Under the pieces are notes generated by a model. The model did not search any database. It worked only from the letters and a program-made list of their open reading frames with translations, and had not been told where the DNA came from. 64,000 bases of DNA, taken from the NCBI GenBank assembly GCA_023213395.1, contig CM041465.1:165733741-165797740 (forward strand). Reading direction: 5' to 3'. Positions 47,040 through 56,929 of this stretch are shown here, piece by piece. Each line of letters opens with the position of its first letter. The stretch's first letter is position 1. The position numbers were made by a program, and so were the translations under genes. Source of the DNA: Cycas panzhihuaensis. Lineage: Eukaryota; Cycadophyta.

Positions 47040-48066
47040 TTTATCACCTATAGAATTAAGTAAAGATTTTGCTTCAGTTTTAACTTTACCTTTTCCCTTG
47101 TTCTTAGGTCGTTTCTCTATATGTAAGAACCAACAACATTTTATGCTATGACTCGCTTGCTTACAATGTATATAACTGACTTTGATTTGGGTGGTATTAG
47201 CTTGTTTCTTCTTGCCAAAACCTCCAATCAGGTGTTGTTCAACATTACTTGGAAACTTCTTTCCTTGGGCAGGTTTATTTCTACCTTTTTGAGGGGTAAA
47301 CCTTTTCCTCTCAGCAAAAACCTTCTTGTTCCTTTTTTCTATGGTGATCGCTTTCTTGTTGGCTTCATCGAGTGATTTAACTTCAAACAGTTGAATTTCT
47401 TGCTGAATATGTTAGTGCATCCTTTCAATATACTTTAGCATAATGTCTATACCTAGTAAAGAGATGGCCAACATAACAGCTTGCTTTTGAAATTCTATTA
47501 TATAGTCTTGGGCATTTTGGCCTTTTTCATATCAGTAATACTGCCATTTAATCCTTTGATGCTCTTCATACCTAATAGGATAGAATTGCTTCTTTATGAG
47601 GATTTTAAGTTGCTGCCATATAATTTCATCTACATTATGGGATTTAAGGTATGTATTCCACTAAACTAATACATGCTTAGATAATTTGAACCTAGCAAAA
47701 GTAAATTTCCATTGGTTTTTATACCCATAAATAGAAAAATATATTTCTAGTTAGTCCAACCAAGCATCTAACATTTTAGCATATAAGGTTCTATCACAGA
47801 TGGGTAATTTAAGTTTTGTCTCTATCTTGAATAGATGTGTTGTTACCAATGGACTGTCATCATCTTCCTCTTCTTGTTGGTCTTCTAAAGGTTCTTCATT
47901 TGTTTCCTCTTTCACTGCTTTATCTTCTTCCTTCTTTATGCCTTTGGTTGTTGAAGAAGTTACACCTTGTTGAGAGATTAGTTGCGCTACAAGTTGAGTT
48001 AGTCTATCAAGGTTTTGCTCCATCTTCATGAACCTTTTCTCCATCTCTTGCTCTAGCTCATCCATC
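47040..48066 (-). pseudogene. Gypsy-2 gag
   Basis: The likely start is the ATG at 48065, opening 104 codons: MDELEQEMEKRFMKMEQNLD, LTQLVAQLISQQGVTSSTTK, an acidic linker EEPLEDQQEEEDDDSPLVTT, then KIETKLKLPICDRTL and LDAWLD. The capsid domain continues to about 47400. The zinc knuckle near 47170 reads IHCKQASHSIKCC and has lost the first Cys and the ordinary spacing, whereas gypsy-1 keeps a full CCHC box. It is followed by a basic KNKGKGKVKTEAK segment. Confidence 0.85.
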
Positions 48067-48230
48067 CTCCTTCACTATCTACACACTCTCTCAAGTGGTT
48101 CGGTTAAAGGCTCGCCAGTCAACAAATACTGAAACCTAGTTTTCATAAAAACTTTTTCACATCTAAAACAAAAAGGATTTTTCTTTATTTTTTCTTTAAA
48201 AATCCCTAAATTCCCAAGGGTTTCAATAAA

Positions 48231-48246
48231 CTAATCTCTGATACCA
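48231..48246 (-). other. Primer-binding site of gypsy-2
   Basis: The minus strand reads TGGTATCAGAGATTAG, a tRNA-iMet-type site, seven bases after the LTR end. Confidence 0.85.
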
Positions 48247-48253
48247 AAAATAT

Positions 48254-49463
48254 TGATCCAAATTTGAATGGAAAAGTAAAAACTTGGTCTAATTGAAATA
48301 AATTCAGAATAATATATAATAATAATACATTAAATTTAAAAATATTTGGATTTTTCCTTATAATATTTCACATTTTTGTGTTTTATTAAGCATGAATAGG
48401 ACTGCTATAGTAATTTGGGAGTGGAGGAATGTGTGCTAGGTGTATTTTAGGATGCTACATACTCTTTGGTACCATTACCAATGATCTATGTATGAAGTTT
48501 TGGTTGTTGTTCAACCATAAACCCTTTCTTAGAGAAGATTTCTTCTTGTGCATCTTCTTTAGACTGCTATGGCTAGTTTTCTTCTTCCTTTGGTTGTAAC
48601 TAAGCCTTCTTGGGCTTCTTAAATGCCCTCACAAATAGATTTAGGCACTTTTCTTTTGCTTCTTTTGTCTGTTTCTCCTTTGTACCTCTTTTTCCTCTAT
48701 TTCTCTTACGCAGTCTTTAGTTTAGAGCCATTCTTCTTTATTTGGAAAGTTATTTTGCATTATCTCCCCATGATTCTTGCTCTTCTTGCTATGTCTATAG
48801 TTGTTGGGCATCCTTCCCCTCATTCTTGAACAAATCCAAGTAGTTTTAAAACCTTGCTATGCTTGTTTCTTCCTAAAATAGTTCTTCTATTTTAATTTTT
48901 CAACTAACATTTGATCAGTTGAAAAACTAACTTAAAACCATTTAATCTAGGGTTTTCTTTCTTTTATCATGTAGAGGACACATGTAAAATCGTCTTCCTA
49001 AAATTTCATATGAAATGAAATCCTTTTTCTCCATCAAAATCCTATATGTTTTTCTATTTTTCCATTTTCGAGTTGCACCTATGGTTACAATGGTTACACT
49101 TATAGGTCTTTAGGTTATACCAACAGACTTTAGGTTGCACTAATAGACTTTAGGTTATACTTATAGACTTCTTGGTTGCACTTATAGACCTCTTGGTTCC
49201 ACTTGTAGACCCCTGATTACACTTGTAGACCTCTTGGTTGCACTTGTAGACCACTTGGTTGCACTTGTGGACCTCTTGGTTACACTTGTAGACCCCTTGG
49301 TTGCACTTGTAGACCTCTTGGTTGTACCTATTTTGTATTTTTTAAGCATCTAAATGGTATTTTTCTACCAAATAGAAATTAAAAATATAAAAAATTAATA
49401 TTAACAAGGCATTTTATATTTATTTAAAGAGCATTATGAAAGTAAAGATCTAAAAATGGATAA
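48254..49463 (-). repeat. 5' LTR of gypsy-2
   Basis: The plus strand starts TGATCCAAATTTGAATGG and ends ATCTAAAAATGGATAA before AAAAC. It pairs with 42334-43521. Its 21-base minisatellite is at 49070-49327. Confidence 0.9.
49070..49327. repeat. 21-base minisatellite in the gypsy-2 LTR (right copy)
   Basis: About eleven units of GGTTGCACTTGTAGACCTCT; the early units carry GTCTTTAGGTTACACC variants. Unit-by-unit order is close to the left LTR but not identical. Confidence 0.88.
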
Positions 49464-50261
49464 AAAACACACCTTTTTAATGAGAATAACTAACGTGAAA
49501 TGGAATTATCATAACATGCATCTATATATACAATTTAATAAGAGATCAAGCAACATGTGATGCTTTTATTTTAATTCACATGTTATTTTCCTTTTTGAAG
49601 AATGAATTCAAAAGAAAGTGAGAAATCTCAAAGATATATTTCTACTGTTATGAATGATATCTAGTCCATAAAAATTACATGCAATCAATCATACTCAAAT
49701 CACTATTTATAAACAAATAATAAACTAGTAAAATAGAGAGATTCTATCACAAATGGAATCTTTTAGACACCATAGGATCCTTGAATCTCATGCAATCTAA
49801 TTACAATAAAAGTATATCATTTATAAATTCAAATTTCTTTTTTAAAATATGAGGAAATGAAGAGAGTGAAGTCAAACAAGATAATACTAGTAATTTTCTA
49901 TAATTTCTAGTCTATTAATGAATTCTTACCTCAGAATGGCCTTCTCTCTTTCACGAAATCAAACTTCTTTAAGTTTTCCCATAAAACCAACAAGGGAAAA
50001 AGAAGAAACACAAGAACAACTAGCTTAACAGTAGCCATAAGTAAGCAAAGGTAAAACTAGACCTCTTGGGGACTTGAATAGTTAAAAAATAATGGAAGAG
50101 AGTAGCTATCTTTATAGTGAAGAGATGATTATTCTTCATAATAGTCTACCCCTTTTCTTCCCATAAAGTGCTAACCTTTCAACCAAGTTTTCCAAGGAAG
50201 AAAACATAAACAAGGGTATCTTAAATATTAATAACAAAAGAGGAATAATTTAGATCGTGCA
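49464..50261 (-). repeat. 5' LTR of Tat-M, outer part
   Basis: It aligns with 15083-15879, for example over TAACATGCATCTAT, CACATGTTATTTTCCTTTTT and TATAGTGAAGAGATGATTAT. The pairing ends at about 50252-50261, where the copia-B gag resumes. Confidence 0.82.
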
Positions 50262-51690
50262 TAATGCTAATGTGTTATGTTAAGATACATCATTTCAGAA
50301 GCTAAAGAAGCTACTTCTTATAAAGGAAGCTAAGCTTAAACATCATGGATTTGTAGGTTTAACTGATACTAGTCATACCCTATCCTCAAAAGTTTAGAAG
50401 GATGAGGATGAAGATAGGGATAAATGTTCACATGAAGAGGTTACCAATAAAGAGAAGAAGAGGAAATATAATGGTTCATGTACCTATTACAAAAAGATAG
50501 GCCATAGAGAAAAGGACTACTAGGTAAGGAACAAGAACTTAAGGTAGGCCAATGGAAAGGAGAAGATTATAGCTTATGATATATGAGTATCAACTAACTG
50601 AGGCACACAACAATAAATCTCTCCTAAAAAGTAGAGTTTTGATGTGTTGAACCAAGATCTCGACCAAATAGATGACATACTTGATAATGCTAATGTGGTA
50701 CCAATAAAAATTACTAAAACAATCACAATGAAAGTTGGTTATCTTAAGAAGGTATGGTATACACCTAGAATGAATTATAATCTTTGTTCTACTTAGGATA
50801 CCTGGGTATGCTCTCCCAAAGATAGGTCAGAAGTGAAAGATAAAGCAATAGATGAAAAAATATATGAAATCAAATAAAATTCTTAAGGAGTAATCATGGA
50901 AAAGATAACAATAATCACATTTTAAAGTTCTATTCTAATCATGGTATTGAGTTAATCCCATATGATGGAGTTTCCATGTAAAAAGTTGATACGTCGATTA
51001 ACATGGCATTGTATAAGGTGTAAATATAACATATCTCATTCAACTTTAGGATAGAAGCTGTAAGAACTATTGTTTACATTATGAACTAGATTCCAACTTC
51101 TGCAGTTTAAAGTATGATGCCATAAGAAAGATAGACCAATTAAAAGCCTTCCACTAAAAAAATCTTAGAGTGCATTGAAAATACACTAATCTATAATAGA
51201 TAAATGAAGGAATCTAACCATAATCACAAAAGCAGTTTTATGGGATATTATGGAAATAGTCATAGACTATAGGATTTGGTGATACAAAAGTTTCTTCATT
51301 GTTAGGATATAAAAATCAATGAAGCATCCATATACCAATTTGGTAAGCCTTTTCCAACATATGTTTGTTATCCCCCTTCATAACATCTCCTAATCTTGTA
51401 AAGGTTGAGTTCTAAGACAAAGATGAAGTAAAAGGTAATAAAAAGCACTAGTTACTCATTGATCAGAAGCTAGTAAATAGGTCAAATATAGAAGCTATAC
51501 TCAGTGGAGAGTCATATCAAAATAATATCTAGTCTGCATTTTTTAACCTAGACTTGAGGAGATTATATTATGTGTAAACCTTTGAGGTTGTTAAGAAAGG
51601 ATAAGATTAATAATTGTGCTAATTGAATTATATTAAAGGTACATACCTTGTATTCGATTTAGATTTATATTTAATTGATGGAATATTATA
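50262..51690 (+). pseudogene. Copia-B gag (3' part) and protease fragment
   Basis: Right of Tat-M the plus strand continues the copia gag: SEAKEATSYKGS, ASLSxxV, KEKKRKYNGSCTYYKKIGHR, EKDY. This is a C-x2-C-x4-H-x4-C zinc knuckle with two Cys positions now Tyr. Further on, VPIKITKTITMKVGYLKKV, WYTPRMNYNLCST near 50695-50795 resembles the end of the copia protease. Beyond 50900 frames are too broken to assign. No integrase, RT or RNase H is visible between here and the 3' LTR. Confidence 0.72.
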
Positions 51691-51701
51691 ACCCATGGAA
51701 G

Positions 51702-51993
51702 TAAAGAATTAAATAGGGACAAAGCAGAGCAGTTCAATAATATTTAATCCATATTGAAGAGCATAATAATAAATTTACATTGAGCAGTGGCATTAATAAA
51801 ACACCAAGGTTTTGAGACCCAAAATATTTATTCAGGAGGTAGGCCAGAGCCCTCCTCAACCTAGAATTTAAAATATAATAAAAAATAAGTCACTTAATAA
51901 AATAATATTACCTTTTCTCAAATATTAGCTCACATGGTTTCAAGATCCCTTTACATACATGTGATGTTAATATAATAAATATTAGGTCTAACA
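51702..51993 (-). repeat. 3' LTR of copia-E
   Basis: It pairs with 54787-55121 over GAGCAGTTCAATAATATT, GAGCCCTCCTCAACCTAGAA and ACATGTGATGTTAAT. On the plus strand it ends CTAACA before TTCTCCCCCATAATG (51994-52008), the complement of the purine tract. A 40-base gap explains its shorter length. Confidence 0.87.
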
Positions 51994-52059
51994 TTCTCCC
52001 CCATAATGTTCATTATGTGAAATATCAAGCTTCTTCTTGAATCTATAAAACTTGTATTT

Positions 52060-52721
52060 TAGGAAAACTTTAAGATAGAGATTGAACACTTGTCCATTAA
52101 CTTTATCACCATCCTTGAAGTAATCATCAATTTGTATTATTATCCTTATAATATAGTCTTCTTCAATAAAGTATGGCTTGTGTGCCTTCTAAACTTGATT
52201 TGAATGAGTGAATGTGGCTTCTTTAAAATATTTATCTTTTGATCTTTTACCTTATTGGAGTCAATCAAGTCAAAGATACACATAACCTCATCAAATACAA
52301 TAATGTGACAATCAATTTTATTGAAATATTTAATAGTACATACAATATTAGTCATTTCAACAATGTTAACCTACTCTAATATCTGTCCCACATATAAAAT
52401 ATTATCAATATAATTAGTTTCATCTAGTTTTATAGTGTCTCCCTTATAAACTAATTCTAAGGTATCCCATGCATTTTTAGATCTGGTCATTTCACTTATA
52501 TTAGTGAATATAGTATTATCTAATGTACAAAAAATTAAGGCTAAAGCCTCACTATCTTTTCTCATATTTTCTTTAACATTTGGTTCATCTTCTAAGTAAC
52601 CATCTTTTACAAACTTCCAAAGATCATTTGTAATAAAATATGACTTTATTAATTTACTCCAAATTTAAAAATTAGTTCCATCAAATATGAGAAAGCTTAT
52701 ATTACTCATGTTCATTGTCAT
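52060..52721 (-). pseudogene. Copia-E gag
   Basis: From the ATG at 52721 on the minus strand: MTMNMSNISFLIFDGTNF, then SYFITNDLWKFVKDGYLEDE, ENMRKDSEALALIFCTLDNT and IFTNISEMTRSKNAWDTLEL. This is a typical UBN2-type copia gag N-terminus, co-linear with the copia-1 gag. After the block ending VGQILE (52371) a stop follows; the downstream ORF (52355-52146) has CIFDLIDSNKVKDQKINILK and a basic end. There is no zinc knuckle, and the purine tract follows within 140 bases. Confidence 0.82.
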
Positions 52722-52729
52722 TGTAAAAG

Positions 52730-54770
52730 ACTTTAACATATAATTTAAAACATATGGTCTTAATAAATAAATAAGAATTCTTTTAACTTTAAATTAAAAA
52801 AATAACTTAAAATATGTAATAAATCTCCTTTCACATGGACTTTCAACAAAATTCTTTCTTAATCAATGAAAAAATGGTAACTAAGCAATGAAATGAAAAC
52901 TATATCTCTTTTTAAATAAAGCAATGTAAGATAAATACTCTCCTTTTGAAATGAAGCAAATATACAACCAACGATCTTATTAAAATGATATAAGTGAATC
53001 TTAAAAGGTGAATGCCTATTAAATGAGCTTATAATTATGTAATATAATACACCTTATTTGAGCTTTTAAGTACAATAGAGATGGCCTTAAATCAACTTTA
53101 AAATTGCTTTACTAATAAGCTAAGATAACTTTTAAATGAGCAAAAAGGAAACCAAATTGAGCTTCACTATATAGGTGGATAAACTAAGAACAAATGAGCA
53201 ATAAATATGCTTTTATATGAGCCCTTTCAATCTATAAAGAAATGCAAAGTATGCTTTGAATGCAACCCTGAAATATACTCTTTTATTTGACCTTGAATGC
53301 ACTTTTAAGAGAATACTTTAAAGAAGTAAGATAATATTAAATAAGTAAATGATATACTTTAAATGAGCTCTAAAGTAAAGTTTATGAGCTAAGAAATAAA
53401 GTAGCAGCTTTAAAGTAGAAGTATAAAGAGTTAGAGAGTATTAGTTTAAAAATTTTCCTTTTAAAGGTTTCCTTCTTCTTTAGGAGGTCAAAATATGACT
53501 AAAAAGTTAAAATTTTCAATTGTGAGCTTTTAAAAATAGATAAAAATAGTCAACAATAGATTAGCAACTCAATATTATATAAGTATGTCAAGTTATAATG
53601 AAAAAATAGCTTAAAATAGTTAAAAATAAGTTAAACTATGATTAATTAGAAGTCTTAACTTCACTAGCATCAAAACCCTACAAAATAGCTTCAAATCTCA
53701 TTAAAACCCACTTCAATGCATATATAATCAAATTCTCTTTCTGATAGATCCAGTCATTCGAAAAATAAACTCCTAGATCAAAAATTATGGCAAAAACAAT
53801 ATAAAGACCCTTTTAAGGCAGAAAAACTATATAGAGGGGGGTTAAGCCCCTTAGGAAAGCTAGTCCCTAGTCACATGAAAGGCTAAAATAACCACCTAAA
53901 GGAGGATAAAGGGCTTATCCAAGTACAAACTTAAAATATTATAAAAAATAACTAAATGGAAGTTAAACTTTATAAAAAATTTATATGGAAAAAAATTAAA
54001 TAAATTTAAACGTACTACGTATGACCCATGTGCATGTACAGAACTTTAGTGAGATTTTTCTCTCTCCACATAACTTAAATTAAAACAAAATTTAAGGGGT
54101 GCTTAAATACAACTTAGTAAGTCATAACTTAAATTTCATGGTGATATGATAACCAAAGAGAGAGAACGAAGTCAATGAAGATAGGGAGGTTGTATAGACT
54201 ATGTAGAGGCCATATGACTCAGAGAGGGCCTAAAATCACTTGGAGACTGCTCTATCTAGACCTTATCAGGCTTACACCCCTACTACAAAGAGATTTGAAG
54301 AGAAATAAGTAAATAACAAAAGGAGTAGTAGGGTTTCAATAGCTAAATAGAGTGAGCCAATTTCTAGGAGCAATATCTTAGTAATGGGTGACAATTTTTT
54401 AAATTGTTTGTTTTACTACAATCTAGATTTAATAAGGGTCAAAATGAGTAGTCATATGATGTAATTTTATCTACTATGGAGAAAGCACCAACCCAATGAA
54501 GCTCAAGAAGGAAGTAGCAACCTCAGAAAATTAATAAAAAAGTGATTAAATCCTTATAAAAACTTGACAAAAATTAGGTATAAACACTCCAAATATGTGT
54601 TGGGCTATGTACACTAGTAGAGGCTACAAAAGAACTAGAGAGATTTTGAAAAAATAGAGCATACAAACGAAAATAATAAAAACTTTTAACAAAATACTAT
54701 ATAAACTATTGATATAATGTTATAAATTGAATACATATTAAACGAAAAACTTGTCGTGCTTTATACAAAC
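52730..54770 (-). other. AT-rich leader of copia-E, no gene
   Basis: About 2 kb between primer site and gag without ORFs. Bases 52740-53420 contain many short phrases of the type AATGAGC and TTTAAATGAGC, giving a loosely repetitive look. Confidence 0.6.
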
Positions 54771-54773
54771 TTA

Positions 54774-54784
54774 CTTTGATACCA
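54774..54784 (-). other. Primer-binding site of copia-E
   Basis: The minus strand reads TGGTATCAAAG, two bases inside the LTR end, one change from the tRNA-iMet-type site. Confidence 0.8.
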
Positions 54785-54786
54785 AA

Positions 54787-55121
54787 TGAAGAATTGAATT
54801 AGGATAGAGTGGAGCAGTTCAATAATATTCAATTCGTATTAAAGAGCAAATGCATGTTAAACAAAGTATTTTCAATCCATATTGAAGAATATGATAACAA
54901 ATTTACATTGAGTGGTGGTGTTGATAAAAAATTAGGGCTTTAAGACCTAAAATATTTATTCAGGGGTTGGTTGAGAGCCCTCCTCAACCTAGAATTTAAA
55001 ATATAATAAAAAATAAGCAACTTAATAAAATAACATTACCTTTTCTCAAATGTTGCCCCATATGGTTCCAAGAGGCCTTTGCACACATGTGATGTTAATG
55101 TAATGAATATTAGATCTAATA
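54787..55121 (-). repeat. 5' LTR of copia-E
   Basis: The plus strand starts TGAAGAATTGAATTAGG and ends ATTAGATCTAATA. It pairs with 51702-51993. Confidence 0.87.
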
Positions 55122-55408
55122 GGAAAAAGCTCTTAGTTTATGTAAAGAGTACTTAAAAGATCAAGTATCAACATCAGGAGCAAGCTACCATCTGATCGTT
55201 CAAAAGGTGTTTGATGAAAGCAAGCTTCAAGTGGAATCCTTTTTGAATATTAACTAGCTTGTAAACTGATTCATGGAGCTATTGGATGAACGACACCAAT
55301 CAACACTCAGCAGAATTATCCTTGAGGGGGAATCAATCTACAAGGATAAATCTCCTGACTAGTGGAGTAGTTATTTTTGATTCATCCCCTATTCGCATTA
55401 AGGGGAGA
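55122..55408 (+). pseudogene. Copia-B distal coding remnant and purine tract
   Basis: The plus strand carries scraps such as AYHLIVQKVFDESKLQVESF and ELLDERHQSTLSRIILEGES, which I cannot assign. The stretch ends in TTAAGGGGAGATA (55398-55410), the polypurine tract before the copia-B 3' LTR. Confidence 0.5.
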
Positions 55409-55825
55409 TATTAACAATACATTAACTTAGGTTAACTATGACTTAATGTTTCATTAGGGATTAATTATTATGTGCAGGTGTGATGAAAGTATATGTCCTT
55501 ATATGAAAAGCTATGATGAGGATACATGACCATACATGGTACCATTTCAAAGTATATTTATATATACCCCCTTGGTATTCAAAATCATTAACTCAAATCA
55601 ATGCGATCTCATCATCTTCTTGATTTCTATCTCACCTCTGAAATAATGTGCATTATTTTACATTTAATATATTAAATATTATATTAGTGGGTTTTCTCTC
55701 TCGAGAGATTACCATGATAAATCTGGTGTTTGAGTCCCCTTGCACATATTTCTAACATGTAGCAGTCCTTACCTCTGGTTGGTTTGACACTCGACCTGTA
55801 ACCTGTGTATACACAAACTCTCACA
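55409..55825 (+). repeat. 3' LTR of copia-B
   Basis: It pairs with 12178-12594 over its whole length and ends CTCTCACA, followed by the target duplication CTTTG (55826-55830). Confidence 0.85.
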
Positions 55826-55830
55826 CTTTG

Positions 55831-56920
55831 TTTAATAAATTTCTCTAGTCTTTTTTTTTTGTTAAAATGTCTAGGTACTTGTAAGAAGTTTAGTCTTTTT
55901 TAATTTCTAATTATTATAATAGAAAAATTTACTCCTTTACTTCTCTGAAGGTTGCTATAATCTTCGACATATCAACCTCATCTTTCTTTTAGGAACAAAT
56001 ACTTCCCTTTGCAAAGGGCTATTTGATCGTTCATGACTTGACATCCCCAACATACAAACTTACCCTCTTTTGGGATTTTTTATCTTCCAACAATACTTTG
56101 AATGCCAAAAGTATTGGCTTGCCATCACATTTTGGGTTAAGAGCAACTTCTTCATCTACTTTCGCCACTAAATGTGAGAATCCCCTAGAATCAGACATAG
56201 GCATCCTAGGGCCATCTATCCTCATGGGTGGATCATCATTGAATGGTATAGTTCCCAGCAACTGAGCCCTAATAAGGTCATTATTCTAGGATTTGAGATC
56301 TTTTGGGTCCTTGCACTCATCAGTCCTCCCTTTCTTTAGCTTAGTACAATGTAGAATTTAAACTGTTTGGTGGGCTAAAGGTCTAAGGTAGGATTTTCCC
56401 TCTAAAAGAAACCTTAGGAAGGGTAGATAAATAGGAAACCTTAAGACATTCATTCAAGGATAAGGTTCCTTCAATAATCCTCTCATCCATTAAGAGATTA
56501 TTTATTTTATTCCTAATAAAAAAGGGATTTTATTATCTTAATTGATTATACTTTTTGGCTTAACTTAGGTCTTTTCAATATTATCTTCAATCTCTTGTAA
56601 GTTTCTTGCTTTAACATAAAAATTAACTAACTACAACAACATTGTAACATCTATCCAACACATTCCTAGAGAAACAACCCTTCTCATCAAAAGAACTATT
56701 AAAGGTTTCCATTGAACTATATCATTTGAATGCTCACCTTGAGCTAGTTCAAGTGATTTTGTCTAATTCTTCAAAATCACTTTTAGTAACCATACTAGGG
56801 AGTTGAAAAAACTTCCTAACTACTCTTGATACCTCTTTCTTTTCATACCCTAGTTTTCACATTAAAAATATCCTTCTTTACCTTTAGTCCTATTTTATTC
56901 ACATTTTTCATATTCTACTC
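55831..56920 (+). other. Tat-C leader with an unassigned ORF remnant
   Basis: This is the continuation of the pre-insertion flank at 12177. Both strands are open at 56023-56265. The minus-strand peptide (for example DDPPMRIDGPRMPMSDSRGF and NPKCDGKPILLAFKVLLEDK) looks more protein-like than the plus-strand one, but I recognise neither. The rest is AT-rich. No convincing primer site was found; CAGCAACTGAGCCC at 56249-56262 is only a weak resemblance. Confidence 0.35.
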
Positions 56921-56929
56921 ACATCCTCC

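Larger units (their letters stand above)
42334..49463 (-). mobile_element. Gypsy-2: minus-strand Ty3/gypsy element in the Tat-M 5' LTR
   Basis: LTRs of about 1.2 kb (42334-43521 and 48254-49463) are flanked by AAAAC at 42329-42333 and 49464-49468. The uninterrupted Tat-M LTR at 14511-15879 shows the empty-site sequence (GCAAAACATACC). From right to left: primer site, gag, protease, RT, RNase H, integrase and basic tail. It is related to gypsy-1 along the coding part but has different LTRs. It has no large insertion, so it gives the full element length of 7.1 kb. Confidence 0.92.
14511..50261 (-). mobile_element. Tat-M: minus-strand Tat-like Ty3/gypsy element, host of three further insertions
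   Basis: From right to left the parts are: 5' LTR (41759-42333 plus 49464-50261), primer site (41730-41747), gag (41720-39911 and 37506-37200), protease (37065-36517), linker and RT (36140-34489, resuming at 21905), archaeal-type RNase H (20790-20540), an antisense ORF region (18200-20080) and 3' LTR (14511-15879 or longer). It lies in the copia-B gag. The gag knuckle, the proline-rich N-terminal part, the TGGCAACTC primer site and the second RNase H support placement in the Tat lineage. No integrase was found. No convincing target duplication is visible at its ends (TGGCA on the left; GTGCA or TAATG on the right), so the edges may have decayed. Confidence 0.8.
51702..55121 (-). mobile_element. 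Copia-E: minus-strand gag-only copia element in copia-B
   Basis: LTRs at 51702-51993 and 54787-55121 are flanked by GGAAG (51697-51701) and GGAAA (55122-55126), a duplication with one change. A primer site (54774-54784) and a purine tract (52008-51994) complete it. The 2.8-kb interior has a long AT-rich leader and a copia gag of about 200 residues next to the 3' LTR, and no pol. The layout repeats that of copia-1. Confidence 0.85.
12178..55825 (+). mobile_element. Copia-B: outer copia element, split by Tat-M and copia-E
   Basis: Two LTRs of 417 bases each (12178-12594 and 55409-55825) bracket the unit. They are flanked by the direct repeat CTTTG at 12173-12177 and 55826-55830, so both ends are intact. 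A tRNA-iMet-type primer site follows the left LTR and a purine tract precedes the right one. The coding part is a gag plus a fragment of protease; the rest of pol appears to have been lost. The element is stretched to 43.6 kb by the nested insertions at 14511-50261 and 51702-55121. Confidence 0.85.
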
